A stretch of 20,051 nt of DNA from Johnsonella ignava ATCC 51276 (GTDB taxonomy: Bacteria; Bacillota; Clostridia; Lachnospirales; Lachnospiraceae): contig NZ_JH378840.1 of NCBI RefSeq assembly GCF_000235445.1, forward strand, positions 35,343-55,393, in the 5' to 3' direction. A program made the position numbers and the translations under genes. Positions 7,406-16,319 of the stretch are shown piece by piece (position 1 is the first letter of the stretch; every line of letters starts with the position of its first letter). A model generated the notes under the pieces. The model ran no database searches, was not told the origin of the DNA, and saw only the letters and a program-made list of their open reading frames with translations.

Positions 7406-10400
7406 TTATCTTAAAATTTCCTGTTCTTTTGTTTTTTGCTTTTCTTCTGTTTTACTTTCATTTTGATAGGCTCTTATCTGATCTAAAATGGACGGCTTAT
7501 CCTCTGATTTTTGTGTGTTTTCTTCTTTGATATGAAAATTGTTCTCCACATCATAGGTTGACTCAAAATAATCACTGTCCTTAAAGTCATTATCATATCT
7601 ATCCGGAATACCGTCATTATCGAGGTCTTTTGCAAGTGGATCATAGAAGTTTCCTTCATCATCAATATCGAGTCCCGTTGCTGCTCTTAAATCTTCGGAA
7701 TCAACATAAACTAAATCACTAAAAGAGGACATTTCCATTTCATTTTTCATGTTCCTTAGAGCTTCGTTTCCTCCTTTATTCTCGTAATCAAAGCTCTCTG
7801 TTTTGATAGGTGTATCATCAATGTACTGCGTCCAAGTTTTCTCCTCTAAATCAAGCTCATATTGAATACCATGCCTTTCATCCGGTGTATTGGTATAGGC
7901 GATGCCGATATGCTTCAAATCAGGATACAAGGTATTAAATTCATCATAGCTATGATTTTCTTCGTACTCTCTGTTGCAGAAATCAATGATTGCCCTTTTT
8001 ACATCTTCTACAAGCAGATTATCATTTCTCTTTTCTTCCACTTCTCCCATATCAAGGAGCTTATTCAGTTCTGCAAGTCTTAATACCTTAGTTTTTAGCT
8101 CATCTGCTTTTTCAAAAGGCTTTTTTAATTCTTCTTTGGCATTTTCCAGTTGTTCCTTTGTACTGATAAGTTTTTCTTCAAGCCTGTTTAATTTCTCAGG
8201 CATTTTCTCAAGAGCGTTATCAAGTCTTGTAATGTTACCGTCCGCACTTGTTCCAAGCTCTCCTGAATGCTTTGCAGCACCGTTTAGGCTAAAGTTATGT
8301 TCATTGGTAAAGAAGTTATAGCTTACCTCTAAATCCATATTTCTATACTTGCCTATCATCTTACTTTCATTGATTTTTACGGTCTTGATAGCTTCAAGTA
8401 GCTTTTCTCCTGCAATCTTTTTATCAAATATTCTCTCGTCTTTTATGGTAATCGAAGTAAACTTTTCCTCACCCTCTGCTTTAGGTTCTACATTTGCCAT
8501 ATCTTTCTTTACAGCTTCAATGAGTTTTTCCGTCCTTGCGATTTCTTCCGGATAGTTTTTTGCGACCTTATCCTCTAACCTGTAACGATTGGACTTGAAG
8601 TTTGCTTCCAGCATTTTAAGTTTTGTAACCTCATTATCCAGATCCATCTTTTCCTTGATTTTTGGATCACCTGTTGCAAGTGCCTTAATCTCTGCATAGT
8701 TAAGACTGCTTTCATCCACATCTTCTGCCACTCTGACAGGTGTTTTACTGGTCATAATCTGAGAAATGAATTTCTGCTTATTTTCTATGGTCTGCCAAAG
8801 ATAAGCATCAAAGGTATTCTCTGTAACATAACGATAGATATTAACCTCTTTATTTTCATTGCCCTGTCTTACAATTCTACCTGCACGCTGCTCTAAATCG
8901 GCAGGACGCCAAGGGACATCGAGGTCATGAAGTGCAATCAACTTGTTTTGGACATTCGTACCTGCTCCCATCTTCTGAGTAGAGCCGAGTAATATCCTCA
9001 CATCTCCTTTTCTTACCTTTGCAAAGAGTTCATCTTTTTGTTTGTCGGAGTTTGCTTCATGGATAAAGGCAATTTCTTCCTTTGGTATCCCTAAATCTAC
9101 AAGTTTATCTCTAATATCATCATAAATGTTAAAACTATCATCACCCTTTGGTGTGGACATATCGGAAAATAGTAGCTGTGTGGACCTATCTTCTTTTGTC
9201 TTATCCCAAATGGCAAACACATTTTTTACACATACATTAACCTTACTGTCAGGATTATCAGGAAGTAGGGGATTGATTAAACGCTGATCTAAAGCAAGTT
9301 TCTTACCGTCATTCGTGATTTTAAGCATATTATCTTCATCCGGCTCAACCACCCTATTTCTTACATCATCAGCTCTTTCAGAAAGGCTCTTTAGGATTTC
9401 CTTTTGCTCCTCACTTGGCAAAGTTTTAATAACTTCATAGTGTGCTTCAGGTGTTGGAAGATTGAGCATATCTGCTGTCTGAATATCTGCAACCTCCTTG
9501 AACATAGACATAAGCTCCGGAAGGTTATAGAACTTGGAAAATCTTGTCTTTACTCTATACCCTGTACCTTCAGGAGAAAGTTCAAAGGCAGACTGTGTTT
9601 CCCCAAAGGTAGAAGCCCAAGAGTCAAAATGCTCTAAATTATTCTTTTTAAGACTTTCGTACTGAAGATAACGCTGCATAGTATAAAGCTCCGTCATAGA
9701 ATTTGATACAGGCGTTCCTGTGGCAAATACAATACCTTTTCCACCCGTCATTTCATCCATATATCTACACTTCATAAACATATCGGAGGACTTAAATGCT
9801 TCACTTTGACCGATACCTGCTACATTCCTCATTTTTGTGTATAGATAGAGATTTTTGTAATTGTGTGCTTCATCCACAAATAGCTTATCTACACCCAGTT
9901 CCTCAAAGGTAATGACATCATCTTTCTTAAAATCATCATTTAATTTTTCAAGCCTTGTTTCCAACTTTTTCTTTGTCTTTTCAAGCTGTTTTACCGTAAA
10001 GTTCTGATTTCTGTCATGCTTATATTCCTCAACATAATTTATGATTTCATCAATCTGATCCTGAATATGCTTCTCTTGATATTCCTTACTCATCGGGATT
10101 TTTTCAAACTGCGTATGCCCGATGACAACGGCATCATACTCTCCTGTGGCAATTTTGCCGATAAATCTTTTTCTGTTTTTCGGCTCAAAATCTTTCTTAT
10201 CTGCCACCATAATATTAGCGGATGGATATAGCTGCATAAACTCTCTGCCGATTTGCCCTGTCAAGTGATTCGGAACGACAAAAAGAGATTTACTGCACAT
10301 TCCAAGTCTTTTACTTTCCATTGCGGAAGCCACCATCTCAAAGGTCTTACCGCTTCCTACCACATGAGCAAGGAGGGTATTTCCTCCATAAAGGCTTCTT

Positions 10401-13400
10401 GCTATGGCATTTCTTTGATGAGATCTTAAATCAATTTCTGTGGTCATTCCCTCAAAAGAAAGGTTACTTCCGTCATATTCTCTGTTACGGATGGAGTTAA
10501 AACGCTCATTATATAGCTTTACAAGCCTGTTTCTTCTTTCCTGATCACTAAATATCCAATTCTTAAATTCTTCTTTTAGAAGCTCCTGCTTCTGTCCTGC
10601 AAGAAGCGTTTCTTTTTTATTTAGCACAGAAGTTTTTGAGCCGTCCGAATTTACAATCTGGTCAAATACCTTTGTTTCTTTTAAATTTAGGGCATCCTCA
10701 ATCAGCTTATAGGCATTTACCCTTGATGTACCGTAGGTCATTTCAGCAAGGTCATTTCCTCTGTCCTTGCTTTTTCCCTCAATATTCCATTCGCTTGTGA
10801 GATTTGAAAATTTAACCTTAATATCCCATCTTGCCCAGCCCGGAGTTTTCAGTGTTTCAAAGATAAACTTTTCAATATCTTTTATCGGTATCCAAGTTGC
10901 TCCAAGACGAACATTTATCTCACTTGCTTCAAGCTCCTTTGGTAAAACTTTGGTAAGCTCTGCCTTTTGGTATTCCAATCGGTTCATCTCATAGCTTATC
11001 AGTTCTTTTTCTTTGCCATCTTCCGCATATCCAAGATGAGGTAGTTCTCTTTCTGTTTGTCTAATTTTTGATAGATAACTGTCAACAATCGCAATCTTAT
11101 CTCTGATATTTCCTGATAGGTACTCGTCTTTTGTTACATAACCATATTTATATGAATTGCTGCCATTTGCACAGGCAAAAGGTAAATCTCCATCTTCAAG
11201 GTTAAAGGATAACGGTCTATAAAAGTTTTGTTCTTCTCTAATATTTAAGTAGATTTCTCCCCTTAATTCTTCTATCAACGTTGGTCTGTCTTTTCCTGTA
11301 AGACTTCCCATATAGCCAAAGTCCACATAACCTTTTTCAGACATAGATAGCACAAGAGCTTCAAGAGAAGTATCTACATGGTCGATTGTCTTTGCCTTTG
11401 TAATAGTTCTCTTACTGAAAATATCGCCCTTTTCCTTAAAGTTTTCTTCTTCATCAAGAATTTCAATGGACGATACCAAAGGAAAGTTACTATCTTCTTT
11501 TAAGACTCTGATATTAGAAAGATTATTGACATATCCATGCTTTTTAGAAAAACTGTCATAAACTTCATTTAACTTCTCCTGAGCTTTCCTTACTTCATCA
11601 TCTGAAAAATCTTCTTTCTGTTTGTAAATAACAGCCTTTAAGGCTTCGTTTAGCTCAAGGTAGTCCTTAATCTTTTCCTTATTTTTCTCCGTTACTTCTT
11701 TCTTTACAAATAGGGAATTTTCTCTGTAATAAACCTCATCATCAATAACGCTATATGAAAAGTTCTTGACATCATCTGTTGCAGGTATTGTGCTGATTTC
11801 ATCATCAAGCAGCTCTATTTCCTCATACTTTGCGTTATTTGATATTTCTGTACCTGCTTTTGTAAGAAGTTCCTTTAGGTCTGTATTTTCTTTTGGCAAA
11901 CAAGCAAGAGTATTCCCAAATCTTCCAGATATTTCTTCCATAGAACCAAGCACCTGTTCAGGATGATCAACAAAGTATTTGTTATATAAAAGCCCGTTTT
12001 CATCTTCAGCAAGGTGAATCCAGTCCTCATCCCTTTCTCTGATACTGTCCCTTTTCTTTAGGAAAATAATATCTGAGGTTACTTCTGTTCCTGCTACGCC
12101 CTTAAAGGTATCGTTCGGAAGTCTTATCGCTCCTAAAAACTCTGCTCTTGCTGCAAGGTAGCGTCTTACACTTTCGTCCTTTTTATCCATCGTTCCGCTT
12201 GATGTAATAAAGGCAATAATACCGCCGTTTCTTACTTTATCAATGGACTTGGCAAAGAAATAATCATGGATAAGGACGTTATTTTTGTTATACTCCCTGT
12301 CATTTACCTTGTATTCTCCAAAGGGTACATTGCCGATAATCGCATCAAAGAAGTTATTGGAAAAGGAAGTTTCTTCAAACCCCTTAATCTGTATATCACT
12401 TTCAGGGTATAACAGCTTTCCAATTCGACCGCTTGCAGAGTCAAGTTCAACACCGTAAAACTTTGACTTACTCATTTCATCAGGAAGATTTCCGATAAAG
12501 TTTCCAACTCCCATACTTGGCTCTAATATATTACCGCTCTTAAATCCCATACCTGCAAGCGTCTTATATACGCTGTCAATCACTGTTTTCGGTGTGTAAA
12601 AAGCTGTTAGGGTAGACTCTCTTGCAGCTTCATATTCAGATGGTGATAAATTTTCCTTTAAGAAACTTCTTGCTTCTTTCCACTGTCCCTCCTTGCTCTC
12701 ATCAAACACATCAGCAAGTCCGCCCCAGCCGACATACTTTGAAAGGACTTCCTGAGCGTTAATATCTAAATCTCTCTCACCTCTTTCAATTCTATTTAAC
12801 ATAGAGATTGCTTCAAGGTTGCTATTCAGTCTTTCGCTTGGAGATAACTTTTCAGGGAGCGTTTCTTCTGTAATTTTAAAGTTATGAGCTTCCGCTTTCC
12901 TTATTTGAGTTTCTTCAGTAGTCTGCTCTGGCAGTTTATATGTCAGGTTTTCAAATACCCTCTCAAGGTCGCTTTCCATACGATAAGGAATGACATCGGA
13001 GCCTGTTATCATCCCGCCAAAATACTCGGTGTTGTCCTTCACCGTTACCGTATTTAGGTTCTTTCCCATATCATCAAAGCGTGTGATGGTATGATCTTTG
13101 TCCTTGTATTTAACTTCATCACCGACAATAAAGTGCGGTCTTTCAAGACTTATTTTATTCAGCAAGTCCTCATTATCTTCAAAAGCTACAATTGGTATCT
13201 GATGATTGCCGGATCTATTAGGATCAAGCCACAAATCATATCTTCCTGTGATTTCATTTTTAGAAATTTCTCTGACTTTATATTCTTCATGATTAAAATA
13301 GACGGTATCGCCTGCTTTAACTGCAAACTCTTCTAAAAGTCTGTCCTCTTTTTCATTCAGCTCTACTTCTTCTCTTTCTTTGAGGTAATCAAATAAGGTA

Positions 13401-16129
13401 GCTTGAACTGTGCCACGCTTTGTAGCTTCTTCTGTTTCTTCAGGTGCTTCAAGCCCTACTTTATCTTCAAAGCTAAGTTCTCCATTAAAGACAAACTGAA
13501 GCTCCTGCTCATCCATTTGTTTTATAAGCTCTGTATCTTTAAGTTCTCTAAAGGTCTTTGGAAAATCTTCTAAAATGAGCCTTTGTGCGTTTAGTTCTTT
13601 CAACTCATCAAGATTAAAATATCCCCATTCAGGCTCAATCCCAAGCACAAGTCCAAAGGCATCGCCGCTTTCCCTGTCATACTCCGTCATATACCAAGTC
13701 CAGTTACTTCTAAAGGGAATAATATATGCGGCATGAACCTGCTTATCCGCTAAAGCTACATCCTCCTGTGCGTAAAGCTCCGGTACTCTTTCAAGCATTT
13801 CATCTGTCATTAAGTTTTCAGGATAATCTTTGGAATAATATTGTGGTTCTTTTGTTTTTTCTATTTCTGCCTTATTTCCTGTTTCTTTTTCTTCAAGATA
13901 GAGATTTTTAGAAAGCCGCTCATCGATATGCTTTGCAACACTTGTCCAAGTAAGAAACACATCATTACAATCATTTTTCTGTAATTTAAGTCCCTTTGCA
14001 TCGTGCCATTCATCACTTCCCATTGCCCCTGAAATTGCATGGGAATGTCCTCCGATTCCATATTCGTCTTTTAGGAAATTGGCTTTTTCCTGCAAAGTAT
14101 GATTTTCTTTAAAAAACTTGGTGATTCGTTCTTTTCCTCTATCAACGCCGCTTCCTCTTGAAAGGCTTTCAAGGACTTCATCTTCTGTAATAAAAGGCTT
14201 TACCTTCGTAAGTTCTGTCAGATTGGTACTGTATTCCTTTCGTGGCAGCTCAAGTTCCTTGAGTCTTTGATAAAGGCTATCAACCTTGTGATAATGAAAC
14301 CTTAGTACATCTCTGTTTTCTTTGTATCCATCTAAAAATCTTTCGTATTCCCTGATTGTTTCTTTCAGATATTCAGGATTTTTTAATGCTTCAGATAATC
14401 TTTTCGTTTCTTGCGGAAAGCCACCACCTCTTTCAAAAGAGTTGAAATATCCTTGCTCTATTCCTTCTTCGCTTAAATCGTGCGTTAGATACCATAAGGA
14501 TTCTGAAATTCTATCCCTTTCATAGTCCTGTGCCTCTAAAAGTTCTACATTTGTAGCAAACTCACCGCTATTAAGAAGCTCTTTTATTCTGCTTGCTGCA
14601 TCACGCCAGCTTAAAATTTGTGTATTATCCTCTCTTGCCGATGTTCCATAAGCTAAATGAATACCTTTATCCGAATACCAGGAAGATACTTCTCTTTCAT
14701 CAATGTAAAATCCGTTTCCTCCTCTAAAGGTATCTTTGAGGTATTCTCCCAATTCTTCTACTGTTTTTTCTTTGGAAAACTCAGCAATGATAGGAAGTCT
14801 GCCGCCATCATGGTTTCCTCCGTTAATAAGGATAGTGTCTATATCTTTCTGATTAAGAGGAATAGTAAGCCTCATCTGTCCATAAGAATTTTCAGGCAAA
14901 GAAAAAGAAGCCTTATCAGCTTCTCTTATCTCTATTTCAGTATTTTCTTTTAGATTTCCACTACTTCCTTTATGGTCACTTCTTTGAGAGCCGAAATCAT
15001 TGCCCCATACTGCGGGTTGTTTTCGTCCTCTATCTTCCAAGCTGCCATCAGTTTCGGCTTCTCCGCTCTCATAAAGTCTATCGCTTGTTTTTGAATATCC
15101 ATCAGGTGTCCTGTCAGCTTCTTCTCCTTGTATAGATCCACTAACATCTCGAAATGGCTCTGCTCCTCGCTCTCTGAAAGATAAGTGAGTCTCATCACTG
15201 CGTAAATCGGATTCGGGAATTCTTTCATGAAATCCGTCTGTTCCTCCAAGCTGTTTAGTGTATTCTCCCTGATTTTCTCTATTATCTCGTCCGTACTCTC
15301 CATTTCGGAGAACTCGCTCGTTTTCATTTCTTTTCTGATCATCTCGTCGAAGTACATTTTCTTCTACCTCCTCAATTTCTTCTCTAATCTTATTATATCC
15401 TGCTTCTTTACCTCTTAAAACTTCTTTGTCAAGCTCTTTACTTTTCTGAATGGTCGCATCAATAATCTTTCCGCTAATATCCGATACGCTTTCACCAAGA
15501 CTCATTAGAGATATGCTGTCAAGTCTTTGAAAATTCTCTCTTAAAAGCTCATAATCTATCGAATAATCTAACTTAAATCTTGACGCTACCGCATAGCTTA
15601 CCGAGTCCCTTACAAACTTGGTAAAGGGTATTCTATCCTCATCCGCTACTCTAAGTTCGTTCATAAGACTGTCTATCTTTTCATCTCCGTAAAGCCTGCT
15701 TAAAGAAAAGATATTTTCTAAGGTGCTTTCACTTTCCTCATAGCCCTCATTTTTTATCATTTCCTTTAAGACATCCCTATGAGCTTCCTTATCAAATCTC
15801 CAAAGATTGACCTCATTGACATCCCTGTTTCTTGAAACCGTCTGGCTTATATCAAAGATATAGTCCACCTTCTTGTATGTGCCGTAGTCCTCCAAAATTG
15901 GGATACCCTTTTTACCTCTCATAACGGTACGGTTAAATCGTTCCCTCCAATAGTCGAACTTTGCACAGGCTGTCGCTTCAGGATTTCTATCATAGATACT
16001 AAGCTGACTTCTAAAGTCATATCTCTGATTGTTTCCGACAACCTTTAGTAGCTTCAGATATTCTGCTTCACTTTGAAGCACATCTTGTTTTACAAGCTCC
16101 AAAATGTTATGAAAATCATTTATTCGCAT
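7406..16129 (-). CDS. Giant helicase / DNA methylase-like fusion protein of integrative elements (LtrC/SNF2-type)
   Basis: 2907 aa, one unbroken frame. The start is ATG 16129, which has AAGGAGGT 4-5 nt upstream; a TTG at 16156 would add nine residues but lacks a good site. In order: residues ~25-110 form the ArdC/LtrC-like N-terminus (NPEATACAKFDYWRERFNR, RGKKGIPIL); ~255-400 are a low-complexity Arg/Glu/Gly linker; ~770-855 are DUF2958-like (LYAQEDVALADK, WTWYMTEYD, EWGYFNLDEL). At ~1200-1270 there is an adenine-methylase-like Rossmann fold (ILEPSMGVGNF, then NVPFG where active enzymes have NPPY/F). At ~1925-2420 lies an SF2/SNF2 helicase: HVVGSGKT, VDEAHNY, ATGTPVSN and QRAGRIVRQG. A coiled coil (~2640-2700) and a C-terminal region with a calcium-loop-like DLDNDGIPDRYDND (~2840) follow. 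It probably remodels or protects element DNA during transfer. Whether the methylase acts is doubtful because of NVPF. Confidence 0.9.
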   Translation of the reverse strand: MRINDFHNILELVKQDVLQSEAEYLKLLKVVGNNQRYDFRSQLSIYDRNPEATACAKFDYWRERFNRTVMRGKKGIPILEDYGTYKKVDYIFDISQTVSRNRDVNEVNLWRFDKEAHRDVLKEMIKNEGYEESESTLENIFSLSRLYGDEKIDSLMNELRVADEDRIPFTKFVRDSVSYAVASRFKLDYSIDYELLRENFQRLDSISLMSLGESVSDISGKIIDATIQKSKELDKEVLRGKEAGYNKIREEIEEVEENVLRRDDQKRNENERVLRNGEYGRDNRENQGEYTKQLGGTDGFHERIPESDLRSDETHLSFRERGAEPFRDVSGSIQGEEADRTPDGYSKTSDRLYESGEAETDGSLEDRGRKQPAVWGNDFGSQRSDHKGSSGNLKENTEIEIREADKASFSLPENSYGQMRLTIPLNQKDIDTILINGGNHDGGRLPIIAEFSKEKTVEELGEYLKDTFRGGNGFYIDEREVSSWYSDKGIHLAYGTSAREDNTQILSWRDAASRIKELLNSGEFATNVELLEAQDYERDRISESLWYLTHDLSEEGIEQGYFNSFERGGGFPQETKRLSEALKNPEYLKETIREYERFLDGYKENRDVLRFHYHKVDSLYQRLKELELPRKEYSTNLTELTKVKPFITEDEVLESLSRGSGVDRGKERITKFFKENHTLQEKANFLKDEYGIGGHSHAISGAMGSDEWHDAKGLKLQKNDCNDVFLTWTSVAKHIDERLSKNLYLEEKETGNKAEIEKTKEPQYYSKDYPENLMTDEMLERVPELYAQEDVALADKQVHAAYIIPFRSNWTWYMTEYDRESGDAFGLVLGIEPEWGYFNLDELKELNAQRLILEDFPKTFRELKDTELIKQMDEQELQFVFNGELSFEDKVGLEAPEETEEATKRGTVQATLFDYLKEREEVELNEKEDRLLEEFAVKAGDTVYFNHEEYKVREISKNEITGRYDLWLDPNRSGNHQIPIVAFEDNEDLLNKISLERPHFIVGDEVKYKDKDHTITRFDDMGKNLNTVTVKDNTEYFGGMITGSDVIPYRMESDLERVFENLTYKLPEQTTEETQIRKAEAHNFKITEETLPEKLSPSERLNSNLEAISMLNRIERGERDLDINAQEVLSKYVGWGGLADVFDESKEGQWKEARSFLKENLSPSEYEAARESTLTAFYTPKTVIDSVYKTLAGMGFKSGNILEPSMGVGNFIGNLPDEMSKSKFYGVELDSASGRIGKLLYPESDIQIKGFEETSFSNNFFDAIIGNVPFGEYKVNDREYNKNNVLIHDYFFAKSIDKVRNGGIIAFITSSGTMDKKDESVRRYLAARAEFLGAIRLPNDTFKGVAGTEVTSDIIFLKKRDSIRERDEDWIHLAEDENGLLYNKYFVDHPEQVLGSMEEISGRFGNTLACLPKENTDLKELLTKAGTEISNNAKYEEIELLDDEISTIPATDDVKNFSYSVIDDEVYYRENSLFVKKEVTEKNKEKIKDYLELNEALKAVIYKQKEDFSDDEVRKAQEKLNEVYDSFSKKHGYVNNLSNIRVLKEDSNFPLVSSIEILDEEENFKEKGDIFSKRTITKAKTIDHVDTSLEALVLSMSEKGYVDFGYMGSLTGKDRPTLIEELRGEIYLNIREEQNFYRPLSFNLEDGDLPFACANGSNSYKYGYVTKDEYLSGNIRDKIAIVDSYLSKIRQTERELPHLGYAEDGKEKELISYEMNRLEYQKAELTKVLPKELEASEINVRLGATWIPIKDIEKFIFETLKTPGWARWDIKVKFSNLTSEWNIEGKSKDRGNDLAEMTYGTSRVNAYKLIEDALNLKETKVFDQIVNSDGSKTSVLNKKETLLAGQKQELLKEEFKNWIFSDQERRNRLVKLYNERFNSIRNREYDGSNLSFEGMTTEIDLRSHQRNAIARSLYGGNTLLAHVVGSGKTFEMVASAMESKRLGMCSKSLFVVPNHLTGQIGREFMQLYPSANIMVADKKDFEPKNRKRFIGKIATGEYDAVVIGHTQFEKIPMSKEYQEKHIQDQIDEIINYVEEYKHDRNQNFTVKQLEKTKKKLETRLEKLNDDFKKDDVITFEELGVDKLFVDEAHNYKNLYLYTKMRNVAGIGQSEAFKSSDMFMKCRYMDEMTGGKGIVFATGTPVSNSMTELYTMQRYLQYESLKKNNLEHFDSWASTFGETQSAFELSPEGTGYRVKTRFSKFYNLPELMSMFKEVADIQTADMLNLPTPEAHYEVIKTLPSEEQKEILKSLSERADDVRNRVVEPDEDNMLKITNDGKKLALDQRLINPLLPDNPDSKVNVCVKNVFAIWDKTKEDRSTQLLFSDMSTPKGDDSFNIYDDIRDKLVDLGIPKEEIAFIHEANSDKQKDELFAKVRKGDVRILLGSTQKMGAGTNVQNKLIALHDLDVPWRPADLEQRAGRIVRQGNENKEVNIYRYVTENTFDAYLWQTIENKQKFISQIMTSKTPVRVAEDVDESSLNYAEIKALATGDPKIKEKMDLDNEVTKLKMLEANFKSNRYRLEDKVAKNYPEEIARTEKLIEAVKKDMANVEPKAEGEEKFTSITIKDERIFDKKIAGEKLLEAIKTVKINESKMIGKYRNMDLEVSYNFFTNEHNFSLNGAAKHSGELGTSADGNITRLDNALEKMPEKLNRLEEKLISTKEQLENAKEELKKPFEKADELKTKVLRLAELNKLLDMGEVEEKRNDNLLVEDVKRAIIDFCNREYEENHSYDEFNTLYPDLKHIGIAYTNTPDERHGIQYELDLEEKTWTQYIDDTPIKTESFDYENKGGNEALRNMKNEMEMSSFSDLVYVDSEDLRAATGLDIDDEGNFYDPLAKDLDNDGIPDRYDNDFKDSDYFESTYDVENNFHIKEENTQKSEDKPSILDQIRAYQNESKTEEKQKTKEQEILR
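14950..15357 (-). CDS. TnpV-like protein encoded in a second frame inside the giant helicase gene
   Basis: 135 aa, same strand as the giant gene but in a different frame, over its residues ~257-393. The ATG at 15357 has an ideal GAGGAGGT (15366-15373) with 8-nt spacing, better than many real genes here. The product has normal composition, a helical N-terminus (residues 1-45), and a core YAVMRLTYLSESEE...LVDLYKEKKLTGHLMDIQKQA. That core resembles the TnpV family of mobile-element proteins (x-R-x-x-YL, then a GKL-HL-I-QA spacing). By contrast, the giant protein's own frame here is a featureless Arg/Glu/Gly linker, as expected where the second frame carries the constraint. Base composition is also visibly more GC-rich than in the flanks. 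The function of TnpV proteins is not established. Family assignment is by eye and tentative. Confidence 0.62.
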   Translation of the reverse strand: MYFDEMIRKEMKTSEFSEMESTDEIIEKIRENTLNSLEEQTDFMKEFPNPIYAVMRLTYLSESEEQSHFEMLVDLYKEKKLTGHLMDIQKQAIDFMRAEKPKLMAAWKIEDENNPQYGAMISALKEVTIKEVVEI

Positions 16130-16156
16130 TTTTACCTCCTTCTTTTTTCCAAACAA

Positions 16157-16188
16157 AAAGGTGGTTAGATTTTACTCTAATCACCTTT
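16157..16188 (-). terminator. Hairpin with T run in the leader of the giant gene (terminator or attenuator)
   Basis: AAAGGTGGTTAGA (16157-16169) and TCTAATCACCTTT (16176-16188) form 13-bp arms with one G-T type mismatch around a 6-nt loop. On the minus strand the stem is followed by TTTTTG, so it can end transcripts arriving from the AlbA_2 and topB genes. It lies only 27 bp upstream of the giant gene's ATG and next to its ribosome-binding site. Confidence 0.6.
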
Positions 16189-16201
16189 AAATTCTATGTG
16201 C

Positions 16202-16220
16202 TGCAACTTACTGCAACTTA
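16202..16220. repeat. 19-bp direct repeat, copy 1 (two tandem TGCAACTTA units)
   Basis: TGCAACTTACTGCAACTTA, itself two copies of TGCAACTTA with a 10-bp period. An identical copy lies at 16299-16317, 97 bp away. Together they make four units in the gap between the AlbA_2 gene and the giant helicase gene. Role unknown: protein-binding iterons, recombination scar, or part of an insertion end. Confidence 0.8.
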
Positions 16221-16298
16221 ATTTTTCTGTTTTGACTTACTAAAAATCCTTATTTTACTAGGTTTTATCTCCCATTCATACTGCATAAATCACGATTT

Positions 16299-16317
16299 TG
16301 CAACTTACTGCAACTTA
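16299..16317. repeat. 19-bp direct repeat, copy 2
   Basis: Exact second copy of the 16202-16220 sequence, lying two bases beyond the stop codon of the AlbA_2 gene. No copy is seen at the other end of that gene (17787-17870), so the pair does not simply flank it. Confidence 0.8.
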
Positions 16318-16319
16318 AA

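Noticed and set aside
7974..8321. Plus-strand open frames opposite the giant helicase gene (also 8349-8555, 10767-10994, 11766-11966, 14322-14525, 14657-14953)
   Set aside because: Ser/Phe/Leu-rich translations typical of the antisense of Lys/Glu-rich coding DNA; no SD and no recognisable domain.
13861..14061. Same-strand alternative frame in the giant gene
   Set aside because: Unlike 14950-15357 it has no good ribosome-binding site, and the host frame here is normal folded-protein sequence.
16218..16286. 22-residue frame (MQYEWEIKPSKIRIF...) between the two 19-bp repeats, minus strand
   Set aside because: No Shine-Dalgarno before its ATG and too short to judge; noted only because it is bounded by the repeats.
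16202..16317. CRISPR array
   Set aside because: Only two 19-bp copies, no further repeat-spacer units, no cas genes; repeats are internally tandem, unlike CRISPR repeats.
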